DNA from: Syntrophorhabdus sp. PtaB.Bin184
GTDB taxonomy: Bacteria; Desulfobacterota; Syntrophorhabdia; Syntrophorhabdales; Syntrophorhabdaceae
Direction: 5' to 3'
Assembly (NCBI GenBank): GCA_002067555.1
Contig: MVQQ01000146.1
Coordinates: 1-11,691, forward strand
Length of the DNA: 11,691 bases
Shown: one piece after another, positions 6,034 through 11,691 of the stretch
How positions within the stretch are numbered: position 1 is the first letter of the stretch
How the letters are laid out: every line of letters starts with the position of its first letter
The notes under the pieces: generated by a model
Databases searched by the model: none
Seen by the model: the letters and a program-made list of their open reading frames with translations, nothing else
Told to the model about the DNA's origin: nothing
Made by a program: the position numbers and the translations under genes

Positions 6034-8019
6034 GTGAAAAAATATACCATCCACCGTGATGTCTCCCCCGTGAAGACCGTCATCGACTACTCCCGGGAGC
6101 TCAACGAAGAGCAGCTTAATGTTGTCCTCTCCGACGACGGGCCCATCCTCGTCATCGCCGGGGCGGGGAGCGGCAAGACGAGGGTCGTCACCTACCGGGT
6201 CGCCCGCCTCCTCGAGAGAGGCGTTCCACCGGGGGGCATACTGCTCCTCACCTTCACGAACAAGGCGGCCCGGGAGATGCTCCACCGCGTCGAACATCTC
6301 GTAAAGATGGACACCCGCTACATCTGGGGCGGCACCTTCCACCACATCGGCAATCTCATCCTGCGCCAGCACGCCGAGCGCGTCGGCTACCGCAGGAGCT
6401 TCACCATCCTCGACAACGAGGACGCGAAGGATGTCGTGGAACTCGCCATCAAGGCATCGGGCATCGACACGAAGGGGAGGATGTTCCCCAAGGCTGGGGT
6501 CGTGAAGGAACTCTTCAGCTACGCCGCCAATACCATGCAGACCGTTGACGAGGCCATCCGGGAGCGCAGCCCCTTTTTCTACGACATCGCCGACGAAATG
6601 ACGGCGGTGCACAGGATCTACATGGAAAAGAAGCGGGAGGCGAACGCCATGGACTTCGACGACCTGCTCACACACTGGCACAGGCTCCTCGCCGAGGACG
6701 AGGAGTTGCGCAGGCTCTACGCGATGACCTTCCGCCACATTCTCGTCGACGAGTATCAGGACACCAACCGCATCCAGTCGGAGATCATCGACTTCATGGG
6801 AATCCTGAACCGCAACGTCATGGTCGTCGGTGACGACGCCCAGAGCATCTACTCCTTCCGGGGGGCGAATTTCCAGAACATTCTCGATTTCCCGAAGCGC
6901 TACGGCGAGGCGAAGGTCTACAAACTGGAGACGAACTACCGCAGCACCCCGGAGATCCTGGACCTCGCGAACAACTCGATCTCCTTCAACTTCAACCAGT
7001 TCGAGAAAACCCTGCGCAGTGTGAAGAAGAGCGGCGTCGTCCCCGTCGTCGCACCGTCGCGGGACGTGATACAGCAGGCTGAGTTCGTGGCCCAGCGGAT
7101 ACTGGAACTCTCCGACGAAGGCGTCCCCCTCGACAGGATATCGGTCCTTTACCGCGCCCACTATCATTCCATGGAAGTGCAGATGGAGCTTACCCGCCGG
7201 GGTATTCCCTTCGAAATCCGAAGCGGGCTCAGGTTCTTCGAGCAGGCCCACATCAAGGACGTCGTCTCCTTCCTGCGCGTCATGTCGAACCCCGACGACG
7301 AGGTTTCATGGAAACGGATGCTCAGGATCTTTCCCCGCATCGGCAAGAAGACCGCCGACCACATCTATGACTACCTCAGGGAACAGGGCGACCCCTTCGA
7401 TCCCCTCATCTCAGGCACGATCGCGGACACCTTCAAGGGCATCAGGAGGGAGAACATCGAGGTGTGGTCGGAGCTCTTCGGCGAGCTGAAAAACCTGTTG
7501 AGCGACGAGGCCCCGGGAGACATGATCTCTGCCGTCCTCAAGCACGGCTACATCGAGTACCTCAAGCTCACCTATCCCAACTACGAGGCGCGTCTTGAGG
7601 ATCTAGGCCAGCTCATCAACTTCTCGACGAGGTACCACTCCCTGGAGACATTCCTCAGTGAGCTGTCCCTCATGAGCGGCATCTCCGGCGAAGAGATCGT
7701 CGCCGCCGGCGACAGGGACGATGAACGGGTCATACTGAGCACAATTCACCAGGCCAAGGGTCTCGAATGGCAGATCGTCTTCATCATCTGGTGCGCTGAA
7801 GGAAGGTTTCCGAACCCGAAGGCGGTGGAGGAGGGGGCCATTGAAGAGGAGAGACGCCTCTTCTACGTGGCATCGACGCGTGCCATGGATGAGCTGTACC
7901 TCAGCTACCCCATCCTCGCCTTCGACCGCCAGGCCGGCCACATCATCATGCGCCCCTCCCGCTTCCTCGCCGAACTCGACGGGGGAAAGTACGAGGAGTG
8001 GTCGCTATCGGAATATTGA
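6034..8019 (+). CDS. ATP-dependent 3'-5' DNA helicase, UvrD/PcrA/Rep family (superfamily 1A)
   Basis: A 661-residue helicase likely active in nucleotide excision repair, mismatch repair or replication restart. All SF1A motifs are present: Q motif LNEEQLNVV (23-31), Walker A AGAGSGKT (42-49), Ia LTFTNKAAREM (72-82), Ic GTFHHIGN (100-107), II LVDEYQDTN (237-245), III VVGDDAQSIYSFRGA (264-278), IV ETNYRS (299-304), V STIHQAKGLEW (569-579), VI EEERRLFYVASTRA (604-617). It is shorter than E. coli UvrD (720); only about 44 residues follow motif VI, so the long C-terminal tail that contacts RNA polymerase in UvrD/PcrA is absent. The start used is GTG at 6034; GTG at 6070 is an in-frame alternative still ahead of the Q motif, and neither has a well-placed Shine-Dalgarno. 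The gene stands alone between divergent adk and convergent mreB. Which of UvrD, PcrA or Rep it corresponds to is not settled. Confidence 0.93.
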   Translation: MKKYTIHRDVSPVKTVIDYSRELNEEQLNVVLSDDGPILVIAGAGSGKTRVVTYRVARLLERGVPPGGILLLTFTNKAAREMLHRVEHLVKMDTRYIWGGTFHHIGNLILRQHAERVGYRRSFTILDNEDAKDVVELAIKASGIDTKGRMFPKAGVVKELFSYAANTMQTVDEAIRERSPFFYDIADEMTAVHRIYMEKKREANAMDFDDLLTHWHRLLAEDEELRRLYAMTFRHILVDEYQDTNRIQSEIIDFMGILNRNVMVVGDDAQSIYSFRGANFQNILDFPKRYGEAKVYKLETNYRSTPEILDLANNSISFNFNQFEKTLRSVKKSGVVPVVAPSRDVIQQAEFVAQRILELSDEGVPLDRISVLYRAHYHSMEVQMELTRRGIPFEIRSGLRFFEQAHIKDVVSFLRVMSNPDDEVSWKRMLRIFPRIGKKTADHIYDYLREQGDPFDPLISGTIADTFKGIRRENIEVWSELFGELKNLLSDEAPGDMISAVLKHGYIEYLKLTYPNYEARLEDLGQLINFSTRYHSLETFLSELSLMSGISGEEIVAAGDRDDERVILSTIHQAKGLEWQIVFIIWCAEGRFPNPKAVEEGAIEEERRLFYVASTRAMDELYLSYPILAFDRQAGHIIMRPSRFLAELDGGKYEEWSLSEY

Positions 8020-8021
8020 AA

Positions 8022-8226
8022 GACGGCTTGAGCAGCCGCTTGAACGTTAGAACAACCCGAACATTCACGGCGATACGCAGAAAAGAAATGGGAGGGATAA
8101 AAGAACCTCCCAAAGGTGCAAACACGGTAATCTCTTACAGATCGACGGCAACGGGGCGATTCCGGCCATTTTTCTGCCGTTTCCTTTCACGCTCGAGCGG
8201 TTCGAGCGGCTCAAGCGGTTCAAGCC
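8022..8226. repeat. inverted-arm element made of 9-bp tandem units (locus 2)
   Basis: The right arm (8191-8226) has four 9-bp units: GCTCGAGCG, GTTCGAGCG, GCTCAAGCG, GTTCAAGCC. The left arm (8022-8046) is shorter and degenerate, with GACGGCTTG and then AGCAGCCGCTTGAACG in inverse orientation. The centre (about 8047-8190) is unrelated to that of the 4122-4260 element. It holds a TGGGAGG/CCTCCCA hairpin (8089-8112) and an ACGGCA/TGCCGT inverted repeat (8145-8150, 8175-8180) followed by TTCCTTTC. The element starts 3 bp after the helicase stop and ends 10 bp before the mreB stop, filling the 216-nt convergent gap. No gene is supported inside. Confidence 0.8.
8089..8112 (-). terminator. candidate intrinsic terminator for the GAF protein-mreB transcript
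   Basis: TGGGAGG (8089-8095) and CCTCCCA (8106-8112) form a perfect seven-pair stem with a ten-base loop. Read on the minus strand the stem is followed by a T-rich run (TTTCTTTTC), as expected for intrinsic termination; on the plus strand no T run follows. It lies about 124 nt past the mreB stop. Confidence 0.45.
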
Positions 8227-8235
8227 GCCTTCTGG

Positions 8236-9267
8236 TTAGTTTATAAAGACTTTCTTGTACTTCGGCATCTCTTCCAGGGCCCTGCCGCAGCCCATGGTGA
8301 CGGAGACGAGGGGGTCTTCCGCGACGATCACGTTTATTCCCGTCTCGTTCTCTATCCTCTGGTCGAGCCCCTTGAGGAGCGCTCCGCCGCCGGTGAGCAC
8401 CATGCCCGTCTCGTTGAGGTCGGAGACGAACTCCGCGGGGAGTTTTTCCAGGGCCCTCCTCACGGAGTCTATGATGGCCGAGATGGGTTCCTCGATGGCC
8501 TCGCGGACCTCCTCCTTCGATATCTTCAGGCTCCGTGGTATGCTCGTGAGCAGGTCCTTTCCCACGACGTTTATGGAATCGCTCAAGGAATCGATGGGGA
8601 ACGCGGAGGCACCTTCTATCTTGATCTTTTCCGCCGCGATGACCCCTATGGCAAGCTGGTGCTTCTTCTGAAGGTAGCGGACGATGGCCTCGTCGAGCTC
8701 GTCACCGGCGACCCGTAAGGACTCGCTGTAGGCCACGGCGGAAAGACTGATGATGGCAACCTCCGTTGTGCCGCCGCCGATGTCTATTATCATGTTGCCC
8801 CGCGGCAGTTCTATGGGCATGCCCGCGCCGATGGATGCCGCCATGGGCTCCTCTATGAGATGGACGTCACGGATGCCCACCTGGAAGCAGGCGTCGATGA
8901 CGGCCTTTTTCTCCACCTGGGTGATGCCCGAGGGGACACCGACCACCATCCTCGGCTTCGATATCTTCCGCTCGTTGCTTACCACCTTGAGGAAATACTT
9001 GATCATCGCCTTGGCCACGTCGAAGTCCGCGATTACCCCGTCCTTCAGGGGCCGTATGGCGCTGATGTTGGGAGGGGTCCTGCCGATGTATTCCTTCGCC
9101 TCCTTGCCGACGGCGATGACCTTTCCGGAGTTGTTATCTATGGCGACGACGGAAGGCTGGTTGAGGACAATGCCTTCCCCTTTCATGTATATCAGGGTGT
9201 TGGCCGTGCCGAGGTCCATGGCAAGGTGCGTGGAGAACATCCCGAACAAATTCTTGAAAAAACCCAT
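8236..9267 (-). CDS. mreB: rod shape-determining protein MreB (bacterial actin)
   Basis: A 343-residue actin-like ATPase that polymerises on the inner face of the membrane and guides lateral wall synthesis. Visible motifs: an amphipathic N terminus MGFFKNLFGMF for membrane contact, phosphate-1 loop DLGTANT (18-24), HLIEEP with the catalytic glutamate (136-141), phosphate-2 loop DIGGGTTE (162-169), AAEKIKIE (211-218) and adenosine loop TGGGALLKGL (292-301). Length is typical. The ATG at 9265-9267 follows a GGAGGAAGGGGG region, a strong ribosome binding site. It starts 12 nt after the stop of the GAF/GGDEF-like gene, which implies co-transcription from the promoter at 10663-10691. Unlike many loci, no mreC, mreD, mrdA or rodA follows; the gene ends at a convergent gap holding a repeat element. 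Confidence 0.97.
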   Translation of the reverse strand: MGFFKNLFGMFSTHLAMDLGTANTLIYMKGEGIVLNQPSVVAIDNNSGKVIAVGKEAKEYIGRTPPNISAIRPLKDGVIADFDVAKAMIKYFLKVVSNERKISKPRMVVGVPSGITQVEKKAVIDACFQVGIRDVHLIEEPMAASIGAGMPIELPRGNMIIDIGGGTTEVAIISLSAVAYSESLRVAGDELDEAIVRYLQKKHQLAIGVIAAEKIKIEGASAFPIDSLSDSINVVGKDLLTSIPRSLKISKEEVREAIEEPISAIIDSVRRALEKLPAEFVSDLNETGMVLTGGGALLKGLDQRIENETGINVIVAEDPLVSVTMGCGRALEEMPKYKKVFIN

Positions 9268-9279
9268 CCCCCTTCCTCC

Positions 9280-10650
9280 TTATTCGATGAATTTTCGTAT
9301 CTTCTTCTCTTCTATCCTGTCGAAAAGCTCCCAGAGGTCCGCCGAATCATCGGGGAAGCTGACCGTTCCGAGTTCCACCACACCCGCTCCCGCCGATAGC
9401 CCCTGCTCGGCAAGGCTCTTGCCCACCGCGTGGTAAAGGAGCTTCATCATGTTCCGTGTTTCAAAGGTCTCACCGCCCTTAAGAAGGACAAAGAAACGGC
9501 CTCCGCTCTTGCGGGCCACAAAGGCATTCCCCCCGGCACAGTACCGGATGACCTGACAAACCTTCCTTAAAAGGTCGTTCGTGCCTTCGGCGCCCATCTT
9601 CCTGTTGTAGAGAACCATGTTCCCCAGCTTCACGCTGAGGACGGAGAACCGCTGTCTCTTCCTGGCCATCGTCTCGACGACGTCCAGGAAAACAGGGAAT
9701 TGCACCGCGCCCGTGACTGGATCGAAATCGCGTATCCTGTCCAGGTGCTCGCGCATCCATCGCGCGGTAAAATACAGCGAAAGGAGGCTCGAAAGGTTTC
9801 TCAGCGCGCCTATGGCGCTTTCCTTGAGCTCCGCCTCGTTGAGGGACACAAATCCTATGACCCCGAAGGTCGTATCCTCCGTTATCAGGGGAAAGCCGAA
9901 GAACTGCCGCGCCCGCACGGGTTCATTGGGAAAGAAGAGCGGCTTCTCCCTGAGGTACGCGCTGCCGTGGGGCAAGAGAAGCTCCCTGCCTCCCTCGAGG
10001 ACCACGGAGGCGATGCTCTCCCCGCTGTGACATTCCTTCTTGATGACGTCACCGTTCTCGATCCCGGCGACGTCGTGGATGACGAGACGCCCCTTCTTCT
10101 CCATGCCGATGAAGCAGAAGGTGCCTCCCGAAAGGCCCAGTATCTCCTCGAGCACGTCAGCCGTGGAGATCTTCGCCGTGTTGAGAGCGGACAGGAGGCC
10201 GAGTATGCGCCTTTCGGCATAGAGCTCTTCCATGGTCTCTTCGGCACTGAGGGCGCGCCTCTCCTGCTCGATCTCCTCGTGAATGAGGGCCGCGAAGGAA
10301 CCCAGTATCTTTTTTTCCTTGTCGGTGAAGACGTATTTCTTTTTACTGTCGACGATGATGACGCCCTTCGTGTCCACGGGGTAACCCATGAAGGATTTGA
10401 TCCCCTCACCGGTCCCGTAGTAACCCAGCGCCTCTTCGTCCCTGTCGAAATTGGGTATGATGAGCGGGGCATTGTGCTTTATCACCCAACCGGGAAGGGT
10501 CCCCTCCACGGGGATGCTCTTCTTCTCGTCAAAGCTCTTTGCAAAGGTCACGGAAGAGATGCAGCTCAGCAAATCCCGTTCCCTCACGTACAGGGCGACG
10601 GTAAACGCCTCGTAGATATTGAAGATAAGCTGCGACAATCTGTCTATCAT
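9280..10650 (-). CDS. GAF-GAF-degenerate GGDEF protein, co-transcribed with mreB
   Basis: A 456-residue cytoplasmic protein with no signal peptide or clear membrane helix. An N-terminal GAF-like domain spans about 1-128 (GTLPGWVIKHNAPLIIPNFD at 50-69, SFMGYPV at 86-92, then VIIVDSKKKYVFTDKEKKIL). A helical linker (about 125-160, rich in Glu/Arg/Leu) leads to a second GAF-like domain at about 160-295 (FFGFPLITEDTTFGVIGFVS at 250-269). The C-terminal part (about 308-456) has the outline of a GGDEF fold: DFDPVTGAVQFPVFL (308-322), RFSVLSVKL (334-342), GTNDLLRKVCQVI (356-368), ARKSGGRFFVLL (379-390). Where active diguanylate cyclases have GGDEF there is GGRFF, so the metal- and substrate-binding acidic pair is lost and no c-di-GMP synthesis is expected. 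It could bind a ligand or nucleotide and act as a partner of MreB, which starts 12 nt downstream. The ATG at 10648-10650 has no Shine-Dalgarno. Confidence 0.8.
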   Translation of the reverse strand: MIDRLSQLIFNIYEAFTVALYVRERDLLSCISSVTFAKSFDEKKSIPVEGTLPGWVIKHNAPLIIPNFDRDEEALGYYGTGEGIKSFMGYPVDTKGVIIVDSKKKYVFTDKEKKILGSFAALIHEEIEQERRALSAEETMEELYAERRILGLLSALNTAKISTADVLEEILGLSGGTFCFIGMEKKGRLVIHDVAGIENGDVIKKECHSGESIASVVLEGGRELLLPHGSAYLREKPLFFPNEPVRARQFFGFPLITEDTTFGVIGFVSLNEAELKESAIGALRNLSSLLSLYFTARWMREHLDRIRDFDPVTGAVQFPVFLDVVETMARKRQRFSVLSVKLGNMVLYNRKMGAEGTNDLLRKVCQVIRYCAGGNAFVARKSGGRFFVLLKGGETFETRNMMKLLYHAVGKSLAEQGLSAGAGVVELGTVSFPDDSADLWELFDRIEEKKIRKFIE

Positions 10651-10662
10651 TTTTATATCCGA

Positions 10663-10691
10663 ATTATGTCACCAGCACCGGCCACTGTCAA
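10663..10691 (-). promoter_or_regulatory. sigma70-type promoter of the GAF/GGDEF-like gene and mreB
   Basis: On the minus strand TTGACA (10686-10691, perfect) and CATAAT (10663-10668, five of six) are spaced by exactly 17 nt. The predicted transcription start near 10656 leaves a leader of only about six bases before the ATG at 10650. Immediately upstream of the -35 box is a perfect 10-bp palindrome, TTGATATCAA (10692-10701), overlapping the stop codon of the ttuA-like gene. Confidence 0.7.
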
Positions 10692-10697
10692 TTGATA

Positions 10698-11645
10698 TCA
10701 ACCGTACTCCTCGAATCGGGCGGAGTAGGGAAGCTCGAACTTCTGCAGGGCCCGGCAGAAACCACATTCCCCGCCGCCTGAGGGATATCCGCAAACCGGG
10801 CAGAACCGTTCCTCTGGTCCCGCAGCGGGTTCACCGTCCTCACACACGGTTTCCTTCACCCCCCGAAGCTCCTTGAGGTATCCCTTCACGAACATGAGCT
10901 TTGTTCCCGGGGAGGCCTCCTCGAGACCGCCCAGGATGCCCTTGTACGTGATCGTCTTGGCGCCCTTCGAGAAGGGGCATTCCTCGTATATATAGTCAAT
11001 GCCGGAGATGATGGCATATGCCGCCACCTCGCGCTCCGAGCACAGGAAGAACGGCTTGGCCTTTCTCGACAGGTGCCCTTCCCGGGCATCGAGGGCAATG
11101 TCCTTCTTCCAGAGGTATTCCTTTTTCCAGTAAAGGATGTTCCCAAAAAGGGCCGCGGCCTCGTCGTCAAGATTGTGCCCTGTCAGCAGAAGGTTGTAGC
11201 CCTTGTCCATGCAAACCCTGTTCATCACATAGCGCTTTATCATCCCGCACGCCGAACAGGGCGCCCGGCGCAGACCTTTTGCCACTCCGCTGATGTCCCT
11301 GCCAAAAATATCGGGGACATGGAAGATATGGACCTTCCTGCCGATCCTGTCGGCGACGGCCTTTATCTTTTCCAGTGACACGCGGGAGTAGTCGCCTATG
11401 CCGAGGTCGATGTAGACACCGTCGGCAGCGATGCCCATCTTCGTCAACAGGAGCCACAGGGACAGGGAATCCTTGCCTCCCGAAACGGCCACCACGGGAC
11501 GGTCGGCCTCACCGATCAGCCGGTAACGCCGAATGGTCGTACTTACCCTTTTCTCGAAAAAAGCAAGAAAATGTGTATCACAGAAGGCGGTCTTGTGGGA
11601 CCGCAGGCTGATGCTTGCCGTCTGTCCGCATACCCTGCATTTCAT
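10698..11645 (-). CDS. ttuA: TtuA/Ncs6-like tRNA 2-thiouridine synthetase (PP-loop ATPase with two zinc fingers)
   Basis: A 315-residue member of the TtcA/TtuA/Ncs6 group, which activates a tRNA uridine (or cytidine) with ATP and replaces oxygen by sulfur. An N-terminal zinc site is formed by C3, C6, C22 and H25. The PP-loop is SGGKDS (55-60). C130 and C133 (PCSACG) plus C223 (EECPFS) match the three cysteines that hold the 4Fe-4S cluster in TtuA. GHNLDDEA (156-163) is the conserved adenylation segment. A C-terminal zinc finger uses C282, C285, C294 and C297. Both fingers separate it from the shorter TtcA and favour TtuA/Ncs6, i.e. 2-thiolation of uridine 54 or a related position. The ATG at 11643-11645 overlaps the stop of the preceding gene as ATGA, so translation is coupled. 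That gene ends in Ser-Gly-Gly, as expected of the TtuB sulfur donor. The exact tRNA target is not determined. Confidence 0.88.
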   Translation of the reverse strand: MKCRVCGQTASISLRSHKTAFCDTHFLAFFEKRVSTTIRRYRLIGEADRPVVAVSGGKDSLSLWLLLTKMGIAADGVYIDLGIGDYSRVSLEKIKAVADRIGRKVHIFHVPDIFGRDISGVAKGLRRAPCSACGMIKRYVMNRVCMDKGYNLLLTGHNLDDEAAALFGNILYWKKEYLWKKDIALDAREGHLSRKAKPFFLCSEREVAAYAIISGIDYIYEECPFSKGAKTITYKGILGGLEEASPGTKLMFVKGYLKELRGVKETVCEDGEPAAGPEERFCPVCGYPSGGGECGFCRALQKFELPYSARFEEYG

Positions 11646-11691
11646 CCGCCCGATACGACCCGTATGACCTTTACGTTATCGTCGGCACCGA
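11642..11691 (-). CDS. C-terminal tail of a ubiquitin-like sulfur carrier protein (MoaD/ThiS/TtuB type), truncated by window edge
   Basis: Only the last 15 codons are visible; they read GADDNVKVIRVVSGG followed by TGA at 11642-11644. A short beta-strand-like segment ending in Ser-Gly-Gly is the hallmark of the ubiquitin-like sulfur carriers, in which the terminal glycine is adenylated and then thiocarboxylated. The stop overlaps the start of the TtuA-like gene (ATGA). In Thermus the carrier TtuB feeds sulfur to TtuA, so this neighbour is the natural donor. MoaD- or ThiS-like roles for molybdopterin or thiamine cannot be excluded from so short a piece. Confidence 0.65.
   Translation of the reverse strand, partial: GADDNVKVIRVVSGG

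Noticed and set aside
6002..6036. LexA (SOS) box upstream of the helicase
   Set aside because: Neither CTGT-N8-ACAG nor GAAC-N4-GTTC could be found in the promoter region.
5944..7251. Long minus-strand open frame (435 codons) opposite the helicase
   Set aside because: All helicase motifs are on the plus strand, and the antisense translation is low-complexity and rich in Val/Asp/Glu with no motif.
4122..8226. Composite transposon or insertion sequence bounded by the two repeat loci
   Set aside because: No transposase lies between or beside them. Each locus is itself a complete opposed-arm structure, and the genes between are ordinary housekeeping genes.
9280..10650. Active diguanylate cyclase
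   Set aside because: The signature reads GGRFF instead of GGDEF or GGEEF, removing residues needed for metal binding and catalysis.

Overview
The window reads as GC-rich chromosome from an anaerobic, probably Desulfobacterota-like (former Deltaproteobacteria) bacterium. That placement is inference: it rests on the iron-sulfur/FAD oxidoreductase pair, an acyl-CoA ligase, a zinc-type adenylate kinase and a TtuA-type thiolase, not on a marker gene. No rRNA, tRNA, CRISPR array, transposase or phage gene was seen. No gene-free stretch exceeds 300 bases.

Layout. (1) 1-3019, minus strand: an operon read glcD-like, glcF-like, then an AMP-dependent acyl-CoA ligase cut by the window edge. It is driven by a strong sigma70-type promoter at 3063-3092. 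It looks like a 2-hydroxyacid oxidation module followed by CoA activation. (2) 3248-4131, plus: a divergent AEC-family permease whose last ~45 codons are out of frame, so it is probably a pseudogene or a sequence error. (3) 4267-5082, minus: a xylose-isomerase-like TIM-barrel protein. (4) 5223-5870, minus: adenylate kinase. (5) 6034-8019, plus: a UvrD/PcrA-type helicase. (6) 8236-10650, minus: mreB preceded by a GAF-GAF-degenerate GGDEF protein, 12 nt apart and evidently one transcript. (7) 10698-11691, minus: a TtuA-like tRNA thiolation enzyme whose start codon overlaps (ATGA) the stop of a truncated gene ending in Ser-Gly-Gly, the tail of a ubiquitin-like sulfur carrier.

Three intergenic gaps hold a recurring architecture: two inverted arms built of short tandem units around a 60-150 nt centre. 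Two of them (4122-4260 and 8022-8226) use the same 9-bp unit, GTTCAAGCG, and both sit between convergent genes. The third (5092-5215) uses an unrelated GGGTTAT/GGGTGAT-type unit between tandem genes. None is explained by a protein-coding feature.

Best leads are the sulfur carrier-TtuA pair, the pairing of a catalytically dead GGDEF sensor with MreB, the inverted-arm repeat elements, and two near-consensus promoters whose predicted transcription starts fall only a few bases before the start codon, suggesting leaderless or nearly leaderless mRNAs.
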